Below are positions 8,248 to 17,310 of a stretch of 64,000 bases of DNA, one piece after another. This DNA is from Arcticibacterium luteifluviistationis. Its GTDB lineage: Bacteria > Bacteroidota > Bacteroidia > Cytophagales > Spirosomataceae. The position numbers and the translations under genes are program-made. A model generated the notes under the pieces. It had not been told where the DNA came from. It searched no databases and was given only the letters and a program-made list of their open reading frames with translations. The number at the start of each line of letters is the position of its first letter. The first letter of the stretch is position 1. The stretch lies in the NCBI RefSeq assembly GCF_003258705.1, contig NZ_CP029480.1, positions 2,790,001 to 2,854,000 of the forward strand. Reading direction: 5' to 3'.

Positions 8248-8943
8248 TTGAAAAGCATTCTCATAGTATTAGCCACTATTTTAATGGCACAGTGTACCAA
8301 AAAAGTAGCCCCCATATCAGAAATAGATAATAAAAACGGCTCCATAAGTTACCTAGCTCTAGGCGATTCTTATACCATAGGCGAGCGTGTTGCTACAGAC
8401 GAGCGTTGGCCTGTGCAGCTTGTAGAAAAGTTACAAGCAAACAATATAGCCATAAACTCTCCTCAAATTATTGCCAAAACGGGCTGGACCACGGCTGAAC
8501 TCGACAATGGTATTAATGCAGTAAACCCACAAAACACCTATGACCTAGTTTCTCTGCTTATTGGAGTTAATAATCAATACCGTGGGCTTTCATCCGCTTC
8601 TTTTAAACCAGAGTTTGAAGCTTTGTTAACTAGAGCTATTGGTTTTGCCGGTGGCAACAAATCAAAGGTTTTTGTGGTATCAATTCCTGATTATGGTGTT
8701 ACACCTTTCGGTCAAAAAGGAGAACCTGAAAAAATTGCGAAGCAAATAGATGAATACAATAAGATTCAAGAAGATATTTGTGCCGCTCGTGGCATAGTAT
8801 ACTTTGACATTACGCCTATTTCAAGAAATGCAAAAACAGACCTTGGCTTAGTAGCCGAAGACGGACTACACCCGTCTGCCAAAATGTATGGGCAGTGGGT
8901 TGATTTAATGTTAAATGATGTTTTATCTTTGGTGAAACCATGA
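8248..8943 (+). CDS. SGNH/GDSL-type esterase lipoprotein
   Basis: This encodes 231 residues from a TTG start, with a lipoprotein signal ending LMAQC (Cys16). The GDSL catalytic blocks are visible: ALGDSYTIG with the nucleophilic serine, GVNNQYRG as the block III Gly-Asn, and DGLHPS with the catalytic Asp and His. It should hydrolyse an ester or acyl group at the cell envelope; the substrate is unknown. Its stop overlaps the kynureninase start by four bases (ATGA), so the two are translationally coupled, although the functions have no obvious link. Confidence 0.85.
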   Translation: MKSILIVLATILMAQCTKKVAPISEIDNKNGSISYLALGDSYTIGERVATDERWPVQLVEKLQANNIAINSPQIIAKTGWTTAELDNGINAVNPQNTYDLVSLLIGVNNQYRGLSSASFKPEFEALLTRAIGFAGGNKSKVFVVSIPDYGVTPFGQKGEPEKIAKQIDEYNKIQEDICAARGIVYFDITPISRNAKTDLGLVAEDGLHPSAKMYGQWVDLMLNDVLSLVKP

Positions 8944-10208
8944 CAGATATCAGAGCCCAAATAACTCAACTAGACCAAGAAGACCCGCTGAAAGCATTTA
9001 GAAACGAGTTTGTTTTAGACTTAAAAACAATCTATCTGGATGGTAATTCTTTAGGCGTACTGCCAAAGAAAACAAAACAAGTTTTAGAGGATACCATAAA
9101 TAATCAATGGGGAGCCAGACTAATAAGAAGCTGGAATGAAGACTGGCTTAGCTGCAAAGAACGCATAGCATCCAAAGTAGCTAAGCTTATAAATGCTGAA
9201 CCAAACGAAGTCATCATAGCCGACAGTGTTTCTGTCAATCTTTATAAATTGGCTTTTGCTAGTTTAACTTATCAAACTAACAAAAGTGAGGTACTTACAG
9301 ACAACTTAAATTTCCCAAGCGACTTATACATTTTTCAGGAATTATGTAAACAATCTTTTCCTGACAAAACGTTGAATGTAGTCCATCAAGACAAATTTGA
9401 AGACGCTAACGCTAACATTTTAAATGCGATTACAGAAGACACTTCTTTGGTCAGTTTAAGTCATGTTACTTTTCAAAATGCTTTCCGTTATGATGTAAAA
9501 AACATCAATGAAAAAGCAAGAGAAATGAATGCTCTAAACCTCTGGGATTTGAGCCATTCTGTAGGGGCTGTGCCTATTGACGTTAAAGCTTTAAAAATAG
9601 ACATGGCAGTAGGCTGCACTTACAAATACCTTAACGGTGGCCCAGGTGCTCCTGCTTTTCTTTATGTTTCTAAGGAATTACAAAATAAGCTTCAAAACCC
9701 TATTGCGGGTTGGTTTTCGCATGCCGCTCCTTTTGACTTTAGTCCTACTTTTGAAGGGGCCGAAAGCATCCACAATTTTGCCGTAGGCACACCTCCAGTC
9801 CTATCCATGAAGGCCATTGAACCAGGCATTGACATTTTCTTGAACGCTGGAGTTCACAACATTCAAAATAAATCGGAATTATTATTTGAATTATTTTTAC
9901 AGTTATTTCAATTATTTCTGAAAGAAAGAGAATATACTATTTCTACACCATTAAGCCCAGAAGAACGAGGATCTCACATAGCTTTAACACATGAAGAAGC
10001 CTACCGAATAAATCTTTCTTTGATTAATCCTCGTATAAATAGAAAGACCATTATCACTGACCATCGGCCACCAGACATTATAAGGATAGCTCTTACACCT
10101 TTATATTTAAGTTTTTCGGAACTCTGCGAGGCTGTTATACGCTTAGTAGAAATAGTGGACACCAAAGAATTTGAAAATCATTCGCCCTTAAAAAGTGGCG
10201 TTATTTAA
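8940..10208 (+). CDS. kynU: Kynureninase
   Basis: This 422-residue PLP enzyme cleaves L-kynurenine to anthranilate and alanine (or 3-hydroxykynurenine to 3-hydroxyanthranilate). It matches the family in length and motifs: YLDGNSLG near residue 32, DLSHS at 203-207 with the PLP-contacting Asp203 and His206, and the Schiff-base lysine K229 in CTYKYLNGGPGAPAF. The ATG at 8940 overlaps the previous stop. No tryptophan dioxygenase, kynurenine monooxygenase or formamidase is visible nearby, so the rest of the pathway must be elsewhere. MsrA follows 11 bases downstream and is likely co-transcribed. Confidence 0.95.
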   Translation: MTDIRAQITQLDQEDPLKAFRNEFVLDLKTIYLDGNSLGVLPKKTKQVLEDTINNQWGARLIRSWNEDWLSCKERIASKVAKLINAEPNEVIIADSVSVNLYKLAFASLTYQTNKSEVLTDNLNFPSDLYIFQELCKQSFPDKTLNVVHQDKFEDANANILNAITEDTSLVSLSHVTFQNAFRYDVKNINEKAREMNALNLWDLSHSVGAVPIDVKALKIDMAVGCTYKYLNGGPGAPAFLYVSKELQNKLQNPIAGWFSHAAPFDFSPTFEGAESIHNFAVGTPPVLSMKAIEPGIDIFLNAGVHNIQNKSELLFELFLQLFQLFLKEREYTISTPLSPEERGSHIALTHEEAYRINLSLINPRINRKTIITDHRPPDIIRIALTPLYLSFSELCEAVIRLVEIVDTKEFENHSPLKSGVI

Positions 10209-10219
10209 AAACATACATT

Positions 10220-10855
10220 ATGAAAACTTTACTAGTTAGTCTTTTGCTTCTTTTCAATCTTCAAGAATGTGAAAGCAACAATCAAACAAATACTGTTAAA
10301 GAAATACCAAGTGAAGAACTGGCCAAATACGAAACCGCCTATTTTGCCTCAGGTTGCTTTTGGTGTGTTGAAGCTATTTATGAAAGCTTAGAAGGCGTGA
10401 AAGAAGTAGTTTCTGGCTACTCTGGCGGTAAAGAGAAAAACCCAACATACCAGCAAGTAGGTTCTCACAAAACAGGTCATACAGAAGCTGTAGAAGTGTA
10501 TTATGACCCAACTGTGATTAGTTTTGCCACTTTGGTCAAAGTATTTTACGGCTCGCAAGACCCTACTACTGTTGGTCAGCAGCCAGACTTTGGTGACTCT
10601 TACCGTTCCGTTATCTTCTACAAAAATGCGGAAGAAAAAACCATTGCAGATGCAGCTAAAGCAGCCATAGCAAAAGACTACAAAAAGCCAATTGTAACCG
10701 AAATAGTACCTTTCGAAAAGTTTTGGAAAGCAGAAGACTATCACCAAAACTACGAGAAACTTAATCCAAACCAGCCTTATGTAAGGTCGGTTTCTATTCC
10801 TAGATTAAATAGATTTAAGGCTAAGTTTCCTGAGTTATTGAAAGAAGGTGAGTAA
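10220..10855 (+). CDS. msrA: Exported peptide-methionine (S)-S-oxide reductase
   Basis: This encodes 211 residues, with a signal sequence of about 17 residues that ends near a cysteine (LQEC), so it may be a lipoprotein with an imperfect lipobox. The MsrA domain follows: the catalytic motif GCFWCVE with Cys46, then GYSGG, and later PEDYHQ-like sequence (AEDYHQNYEKLNP). It reduces methionine-S-sulfoxide in proteins, here probably in the periplasm. The stop ends one base before the stop of the convergent gene at 10856, so the two genes meet with no gap. Confidence 0.93.
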   Translation: MKTLLVSLLLLFNLQECESNNQTNTVKEIPSEELAKYETAYFASGCFWCVEAIYESLEGVKEVVSGYSGGKEKNPTYQQVGSHKTGHTEAVEVYYDPTVISFATLVKVFYGSQDPTTVGQQPDFGDSYRSVIFYKNAEEKTIADAAKAAIAKDYKKPIVTEIVPFEKFWKAEDYHQNYEKLNPNQPYVRSVSIPRLNRFKAKFPELLKEGE

Positions 10856-11755
10856 CTAATAAGTCAAATTAGTAGATGAATAGGTAACCAAAATTCGATA
10901 TTGTCTTATAATAAACTGACATCCAGAAACGGCTGCAAAGTTAAATTCTAAATTACTACCATTTACTTTGTAGCTGTATTCATGGTCATCATAGCGGTCA
11001 CCCGGTCCGTACCAACCACCTGCACCAGCATTTACAAGTACATCTACTGAAATAATACGATGTTCACTTACCCCTAAAGCAATAGATTCAGTTGCATTAT
11101 TAGTGCAGTTGCTTGTTTCCTGTACATTAACAAGTTTCGTTTTGTATGCTGTAGATTCGCTTCCACTTTTTGTGAATCCATTCACATCTAAAGTGGTCTC
11201 CGGTGAGGTAGTATTAATTCCTACCCTTCCATTTCCTATAATACTCATAGCGTTCCCAAATCCACTATGAAAAAAGTTAAGTTTATCCTCCCCTTCTGAA
11301 TCTCCTCCCCCAAAAGCGGCCACATCCCAATACCTTCTAAATCCTTGTAATTCATTAATCTCTGTTCCCGTTTGCGTAAAACCAGTGGTTACTAGAGACG
11401 AATTCCTAAATCTGAGTCTAGCATATCCAGTAGTGCTGCTTTCATCTAAAAGCAATTGAGGTCCTTGTCCGCTTCCATCATTGCTACCTGTTGAAGTAGT
11501 ACGTATATGGAACTTTGCATGAGTAGGATAATATAGGGTGTTACCTGTATAAAAACTTGTGTTAACGCCTATATTTCCATAAGATGGATCTATAATCATA
11601 ACTGCTTCATTATCTACACCAAAAACTGCTGGCCTATCATTATCAGTTCCCAAAAACATTTGAAGCCCTGCGTCGGCAGGCTTCATAACTACCTGAGCAT
11701 CTACACCTAGGCTTAAAATAATTCCAAACAACAATACAACAATGGGAGATTTCAT
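10856..11755 (-). CDS. Secreted fibre-like protein with repeats
   Basis: This encodes 299 residues with a signal peptide (cleavage near VDAQ). The middle contains GRVGINTTSPETTLDVNG, a motif that recurs in Bacteroidota tail-fibre-like and surface proteins. The last 95 residues resemble the C-terminus of the protein at 31796-32857: a K-x-K-L start, an IALGVSEHRIISVDVLV block, and a closing ILVTYSS. That shared domain is unnamed as far as I know. No S74 intramolecular chaperone is seen. It is probably an extracellular or surface protein. Confidence 0.75.
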   Translation of the reverse strand: MKSPIVVLLFGIILSLGVDAQVVMKPADAGLQMFLGTDNDRPAVFGVDNEAVMIIDPSYGNIGVNTSFYTGNTLYYPTHAKFHIRTTSTGSNDGSGQGPQLLLDESSTTGYARLRFRNSSLVTTGFTQTGTEINELQGFRRYWDVAAFGGGDSEGEDKLNFFHSGFGNAMSIIGNGRVGINTTSPETTLDVNGFTKSGSESTAYKTKLVNVQETSNCTNNATESIALGVSEHRIISVDVLVNAGAGGWYGPGDRYDDHEYSYKVNGSNLEFNFAAVSGCQFIIRQYRILVTYSSTNLTY

Positions 11756-12034
11756 CTTTCGCTTTTTTTATAAAAAACGTATTCTCAAGCCCATTATCAA
11801 AATATCTAAGGAGGGTTTTATTTTATGGTTATCAGTAAGTAGACAATAATTAAGATATGAATGATATATCTATTTTCAGTAAGCTCCTTGAACTTAAGAA
11901 GAAATAAACATGCTTAGTCAAGCACTTTTTGAAAGAAAAAAACTATCAGCCGTGGGTAGTTAACGTATTCAAAGCAGTATCTTCTAGGGTGGAAATGTGT
12001 GTTTAGATTAAGATTAAATCGGTTTTAGACAGGC

Positions 12035-13858
12035 TCAGTCTTTCGGCAAAGTATCAAACCAAGTCCTCTTCAAAATAAGCGTACATAGCACCGTGACGCC
12101 TAATGTGATAAAGAAGGGTACCACTTCTAAGAAAACCAGGTACATAGGAAAAATGACCAGAGACGTTTGCCATACAATACCTACAAAGACATTAAACATA
12201 TCTCTTTTGAAATATGTAGAACCTTCCCATTCTGGGTCTTCCGCCATAACCTTTTCTCTTATAGGCTTCCAAAAGCCCCATGGCGTAATGTTTTTATAAA
12301 AACTTTTAAGTGTTTTTTCTTCTGTAGCTGGTGCAGCGTATGTCCCTGCCACTGCTGCCAGCAATGCTATGAAAAGCATGAGTGGGAAAGTGTATAAGTC
12401 TAAAACACCTTCAAAAATGAATCTGAAAGACAATGCTGGCACCAAACCACCTACCATTCCCCAGAAAAAACCAGTGCCATTAAATCGCCACCAATACCAT
12501 TTCAGCATATTAGAAACCACATAAGAGCCATATAAGCCTGAAACTATCCACTGCAGTATATCATTAACATCTCTGGCATAAAAGCCAAGAATAAGGCTAA
12601 CTAGCACCATAGCAATACCTGCCAGCCAATTACTATATTTTATGGTTCTATTACTCGCCTTTGGGTTGATGTGTTTTAGAAAAATATCATTGACGAGATA
12701 AGCTTGTGTTGCATTTAACGTCCCAGCAAAAGTTGACATAAAGGCTGCCAAAAGACCTGCTAATAAAAGACCCAGAAAACCTACTGGCACAAACTCATGA
12801 ATAGCCGATGGTAAAATTTGTTCAAAATCAATTTCACCACCTACCACCAAATCTAATCGTTCATAAAAAATTAAGGCTAAAGCCGCAAAGCCTGCAATCA
12901 TGAAGTAACGCAAAGGCATTAAAATAGCACTTACAGAGCCACTAATTAAAGCAGCTTCGCGTGGTGACCTGCTAGATAGAATTTTTTGCATATCATACGT
13001 AGGTGCAGGGCCCGCAAAAGACACCAAAAGCCCTTTCATCAGCATCATCATAAAAAACAATGAAAAGAGATTGTAACCGTCACTTTCTATTTTAGCATTT
13101 ACCTCCGGTATAATATGCGTCCAGTCTAAATCTAATCGTTTACCGAAAAATGGTGTCAACCAGCCATCTGGCACATTAAGTCCATAGGTTGCGACCGCAT
13201 TCATAGCTATTATACCAATCACTATTCCAGATATCATTAAGAGAGCATACTGCAAAATATCTGTCCAAACTATACTCATCATCCCCCCTAAAAGAGAGTA
13301 AAACACCGCAAAACAAGTAAAAATGATACCGTAAAAATGAGGTACATATTCTGGAGATACATCGAACGGTACATAGGCTGAGATAAGCTCCCAAGGCACA
13401 AAAATCTCTACAAACTTGCCTATACCTATAAAACCATAAGCCAAATAACCCATGCCCAGTATAATGGCAAACACCACTATAACGCTGTGAGATAAGGCAG
13501 CCCCCTTTCCACTGAAACGTGTATTTATCCATTCGGCTCCGGTGGTAACATTAGATTTCCTAAGCCAGATGGAAAGAAAAACCATTAAAAATATTTGATT
13601 AAAAACGGGCCAAAGAAATGGTATCCAAGCAGACTTCAAACCATAAACAAAAAGCAACGTTACCAGCCACATAGTGCCAGAAATATCAAACATGCCAGAG
13701 GCATTAGAAAGGCCTAAATAATACCAAGGAATTTTATTACCTCCTAAGAGATAATCGGATTTAGAACGCTCTGCTTTTTTCTTTAATACAAGACCTATGA
13801 CTACCGTAGCAATCAAATAGAGCAGGATTATAGAAACATCGATTAACGTTAACTTCAT
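12035..13858 (-). CDS. Sodium:solute symporter (SSS family)
   Basis: I start at the ATG at 13858 (MKLTLIDVSII), giving 607 residues; the frame is open to a TTG at 13894, but the extra 12 residues look non-coding. There are about 13 to 14 hydrophobic segments, with SSS hallmarks such as the GGNKIPWYYLGLSNASG segment after helix 1 and LLAGLLAAFMSTFAGTLNA near residue 370. It would take up an organic solute with Na+. Sugars, sialic acid or similar compounds are possible. The next gene on this strand upstream is an exported SGNH esterase, which hints at use of an acylated sugar. Confidence 0.9.
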   Translation of the reverse strand: MKLTLIDVSIILLYLIATVVIGLVLKKKAERSKSDYLLGGNKIPWYYLGLSNASGMFDISGTMWLVTLLFVYGLKSAWIPFLWPVFNQIFLMVFLSIWLRKSNVTTGAEWINTRFSGKGAALSHSVIVVFAIILGMGYLAYGFIGIGKFVEIFVPWELISAYVPFDVSPEYVPHFYGIIFTCFAVFYSLLGGMMSIVWTDILQYALLMISGIVIGIIAMNAVATYGLNVPDGWLTPFFGKRLDLDWTHIIPEVNAKIESDGYNLFSLFFMMMLMKGLLVSFAGPAPTYDMQKILSSRSPREAALISGSVSAILMPLRYFMIAGFAALALIFYERLDLVVGGEIDFEQILPSAIHEFVPVGFLGLLLAGLLAAFMSTFAGTLNATQAYLVNDIFLKHINPKASNRTIKYSNWLAGIAMVLVSLILGFYARDVNDILQWIVSGLYGSYVVSNMLKWYWWRFNGTGFFWGMVGGLVPALSFRFIFEGVLDLYTFPLMLFIALLAAVAGTYAAPATEEKTLKSFYKNITPWGFWKPIREKVMAEDPEWEGSTYFKRDMFNVFVGIVWQTSLVIFPMYLVFLEVVPFFITLGVTVLCTLILKRTWFDTLPKD

Positions 13859-13968
13859 TTTAATAAGGATACTAAGTCCAGACGGCGACGTCAAGCTAAC
13901 GCCGCTGCTTTCAAATGTATAAATACTCTTTAAAAGCTAAGCAAATATGTAATCTTTAAATAAGAAAT

Positions 13969-16293
13969 TTAAGGAATCACTATTTTCTTTCTTAACAGAC
14001 TCTGGTCACTTTCTAAAACCAAAATATAAACTCCTCCTTCCAGCTGTGTAACAGGAATTGAAATTCTAGTTTCCCATAACGGTAAAAACAGAATAGGATT
14101 GACACTTTTACCCATTTCATCATACAAACTTACTTTTACATTCGTCTGTATTTCAGGAGATTCTAAATAAATGAAATTCTCCGCTGGGTTTGGGTATGCC
14201 ACATTCATGTCCACATTTATGAGGTCTTTTTGGTAAACGTCCGACCACTCAGAAGTACAAATAGTACCATCTTCATAAGTTCTAAAAACACTCAAAGCGT
14301 ATGCTCCACTTTCCAAAGTTTTAATAATTGCCTTGGTCTGAGAGAGTGTCACACCGTCTTTCTCCCATAAAAAACCATCATAGTCACCTTCATTAGCCAC
14401 ACCTAGGTCAAATATAGCCTCGGAATAAATGACTGGTTTAGCAGGTTTATCGTATTTGACAACGGATAAACTAGGAGAAGTTTTTGAAATGCAACCGGGC
14501 GAATAAGAACCATAATAAGAAACCGTAGTAGTGTTATCCAGAAGTCGGTTTTGCAAATCAGAACTATCCGACCAAAAATAAGAGTCAAAGCCCAGATTTG
14601 CTTCTACCGCTAGACTAATTCCCTCACAAAAACCAACTATGGTATCGCCTACAGCTATAGCTCCATTAATAGTTAAATTTAGATTTTGAGCAAAATCAGG
14701 AAGAGGTATATCCTCAATCGTTAAAATCTCTGACTCGTATTCACAACCAATCGCATTTTTTGCCTGATAAGAAAAAGTGCCTCCATCTGCTATTTCAATG
14801 GCTGCAGTTAACGAATCATTGTTCCAAACGATATCTGTAAATCTAGTATCGCTAGAAAGGACTAAAGTCTCTTCATCACAGATAAAAGTCTTTGCGGAAA
14901 AAGTAATCGGTTGTTCAAAAACTACAGCCTCTATATTGACGGCTGTTCCTATTTTAAAATTACCTACGTCATTTATCAAATCCGCAGAAACTGCTCCTGA
15001 GGTCAAAAAACGCTCATTTCCTCCACCACCATCAGACCATTTGTAAATACTATAATTTTCAGGCACACTTACTCTCGCCTGATTATCTTGAAAACAGTCT
15101 ACATCCAACTCTACCAAAGGGTTTAATAATATAGGCTCACAAACATCAAAAAAGTTAGTATTTAATTTATCTAGCCAAGCTTCTGCCAATTGCTCAAGCC
15201 CTTTTACCGCTGCCGTATTCCCAAAATGTACACCGTCATAGCGTGGTATCATGAGAGCATCTGTAGATGGGCCTTCGTAAATATTAAAGTTAGGCTCGTT
15301 TATTATTCTATCATGGGAATTAAGAACTACCTGCGAAGTTCTTCCATCACTGTAAGAAACGCGTGAAAACATCCAAGCCATATTATGCCCAAAATCTGTC
15401 CTGATATTATCAATAACACCTTTGTAGTATCCAAAAATTTCATCTTCTACAGGCACACCCGGATAAGTATCTGTCTCGCCTTGATGCCATAAAACAGCTC
15501 TTATACCGAATAAGGAAGCATAATGCTTCATAGTAGTTTTTAGGTATTGATAAGGAAAGCCTGGTTGAAAGTATCCTTGAAAAATAGCATCTTTGGTAGG
15601 CTGCCCTATGGAGCTTTGATACCAATTACTGCTCAAAGTTCTGGTCAAAGCTGTGTTAAAAAACATGATAGGAACATCCAACCTTTTGGCCAAACTATCT
15701 CCTATTTGTCCCCAGCACCATGGTGTTAGCCCAATGGGACCAATATTAGCATTATCGTTCAGTTGACTAAAAACAAGGTTAGTATTGGGTTCTTTGCTGA
15801 AGTTCTGATTCAGAAAGTCTGCTGTATTCACTCTATCATCTTTTGCTCCTGTACCTCCGTAGCCAGGAACACCCTGAGCGTTTGATTGACCTGAAATGAT
15901 AAACACCTCGCCCACTCCAACTTTGCTAAGTGTAGCTACATCTATTTCTTGTTCGTCTACAATACTTCTAACCTCTAATTGATACCAACCACCTTTTACG
16001 GTCAATTTCCCTGTAAAACTTCCAATTCTTGAGTTATTTTCTATGGCCGTCCAGTCTTGCAGCACTAATAGGCTGTCATCTTTATATTCTAAAAGCCGAG
16101 CTTCTACCCTATCCACAGATTGACCAATGCTACCACTTATGTAAATATCTCCTTGATTATTGAGAGCACGTTGAAAAACGGCTCTTTCGGTAGGAAACTG
16201 AATCGATATTTGACTCTTGGCAGAAAAACCAAGGAAAAAAATCATCACGAAGTACAGACTTTTTATAAAGGGGACTGAATAAAAACTTTTCAA
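13969..16293 (-). CDS. T9SS-exported sialate O-acetylesterase-like SGNH hydrolase
   Basis: This encodes 774 residues. A signal peptide (1-28) is followed by an SGNH esterase domain at about 125-375: ISGQSNAQG with nucleophile Ser137, LWHQGETDTYPG near 270, and YDGVHFG with the catalytic Asp/His pair. Residues 400-690 are a beta-rich linker of Ig-like units. The last 75 residues (from NVAYPNPAENFIYLE to LLRKKIVIP) are a type A T9SS C-terminal sorting domain, so the protein crosses the outer membrane and is secreted or surface-bound. It probably removes O-acetyl groups from carbohydrates outside the cell, feeding the neighbouring symporter. Confidence 0.88.
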   Translation of the reverse strand: MKSFYSVPFIKSLYFVMIFFLGFSAKSQISIQFPTERAVFQRALNNQGDIYISGSIGQSVDRVEARLLEYKDDSLLVLQDWTAIENNSRIGSFTGKLTVKGGWYQLEVRSIVDEQEIDVATLSKVGVGEVFIISGQSNAQGVPGYGGTGAKDDRVNTADFLNQNFSKEPNTNLVFSQLNDNANIGPIGLTPWCWGQIGDSLAKRLDVPIMFFNTALTRTLSSNWYQSSIGQPTKDAIFQGYFQPGFPYQYLKTTMKHYASLFGIRAVLWHQGETDTYPGVPVEDEIFGYYKGVIDNIRTDFGHNMAWMFSRVSYSDGRTSQVVLNSHDRIINEPNFNIYEGPSTDALMIPRYDGVHFGNTAAVKGLEQLAEAWLDKLNTNFFDVCEPILLNPLVELDVDCFQDNQARVSVPENYSIYKWSDGGGGNERFLTSGAVSADLINDVGNFKIGTAVNIEAVVFEQPITFSAKTFICDEETLVLSSDTRFTDIVWNNDSLTAAIEIADGGTFSYQAKNAIGCEYESEILTIEDIPLPDFAQNLNLTINGAIAVGDTIVGFCEGISLAVEANLGFDSYFWSDSSDLQNRLLDNTTTVSYYGSYSPGCISKTSPSLSVVKYDKPAKPVIYSEAIFDLGVANEGDYDGFLWEKDGVTLSQTKAIIKTLESGAYALSVFRTYEDGTICTSEWSDVYQKDLINVDMNVAYPNPAENFIYLESPEIQTNVKVSLYDEMGKSVNPILFLPLWETRISIPVTQLEGGVYILVLESDQSLLRKKIVIP

Positions 16294-16398
16294 ATCAAGG
16301 GGTTATTTTGAGATTGTCCAGATATCAATACTTAAAAATGAACGGATTGACAGAACAACTATTACAATTTAAAGAGTAATAAGTAGAAAACCATTCTA

Positions 16399-17238
16399 CT
16401 ATTTTGAACGCCAATAAGGATTCTTAGCTTCAATAAATTCTATTGGTAGTGTCTTATAAAAGCCCTTCAGCCATTTCGAAAAATAGTCCATTCCCGCTTC
16501 CTCAGAATCTGCATGCCCCATTACTATTAAGGCTTTTTTATACCCTAACTCTATGGCATCCTGTACATAAGGTACAGTTTCCCATTCATTGGTCTCTCCC
16601 ACTATTAGCAATTCTGTATTCGGATTATCTAATCGAGCAAAATGACTTCCCGAACCAGAAGCTCCTAATGCCATACCTACTTTAGTGAATTTCTCTTCTG
16701 GGTCGCCCACTATTCGGAGTGTTTTAGCTCCAAACTTTGTTTCGATATCCGCTACTATTTCAGCCAAAGTCATTTCAGGAATTTCAAAGTAAACATCATC
16801 TTTTCGATACTGTTGCCAGTCAAATACATCAACCACGCCCTCGTAAATCATATCGGGATTGTTTCTGTGTATATGGTCATGAAAACGCCAAACCACCATA
16901 TTATTATCTTCCACAAACTTCAGTTTTGCCTGCTGAATAGGCGAGTCGGCATGTATGTTTAAATCATCTGTATGAGAATAGAAGCTAGGTTCATGTGTAA
17001 TCACAAAATTTAGTCCTCTAGCATTGGCTTTCTTCAACACTTCCAGTGTTGCCATAAAAGTGGTAGCAATGCCCTTAACTTCTGTATTAGGGTCACCCGC
17101 TTTCACATTATCAACAGTCTGAGCTGCCCAGTCGCAGTTTACCTCCGTCTTTATTTTATTAATAACATCGTTTGCAGTGAGTTGCGAAAAGCAAGGAAAT
17201 GTAATTCCGTAAAAAAATAGGCCTATTATTATTTTCAT
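16399..17238 (-). CDS. Exported Nif3-like dinuclear metal-centre protein
   Basis: This encodes 279 residues. A signal peptide (1-18, ending CFSQ) precedes a Nif3/YbgI-like domain. Visible family blocks are GIATTFMATLEVLKKA, LNFVITHEPSFY with the metal-ligand His, WRFHDHIHRN, and GHADSEEAG near the C-terminus. Nif3 proteins form hexameric toroids with two metal ions per subunit; the typical members are cytoplasmic and have no settled reaction. An exported version suggests a periplasmic hydrolase-like role. It lies between the esterase and the DUF4249 cluster on the same strand but has its own leader. Confidence 0.85.
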   Translation of the reverse strand: MKIIIGLFFYGITFPCFSQLTANDVINKIKTEVNCDWAAQTVDNVKAGDPNTEVKGIATTFMATLEVLKKANARGLNFVITHEPSFYSHTDDLNIHADSPIQQAKLKFVEDNNMVVWRFHDHIHRNNPDMIYEGVVDVFDWQQYRKDDVYFEIPEMTLAEIVADIETKFGAKTLRIVGDPEEKFTKVGMALGASGSGSHFARLDNPNTELLIVGETNEWETVPYVQDAIELGYKKALIVMGHADSEEAGMDYFSKWLKGFYKTLPIEFIEAKNPYWRSK

Positions 17239-17310
17239 TTCAATAAGTAAGGAGTTAGCATGAGGATAGAATGATTTGATGTAAAAGTATAAAAATACAT
17301 CAATAAATAC

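Noticed and set aside
12093-12397. Plus-strand frames over the SSS symporter
   Set aside because: Shadows of the well-supported minus-strand symporter.
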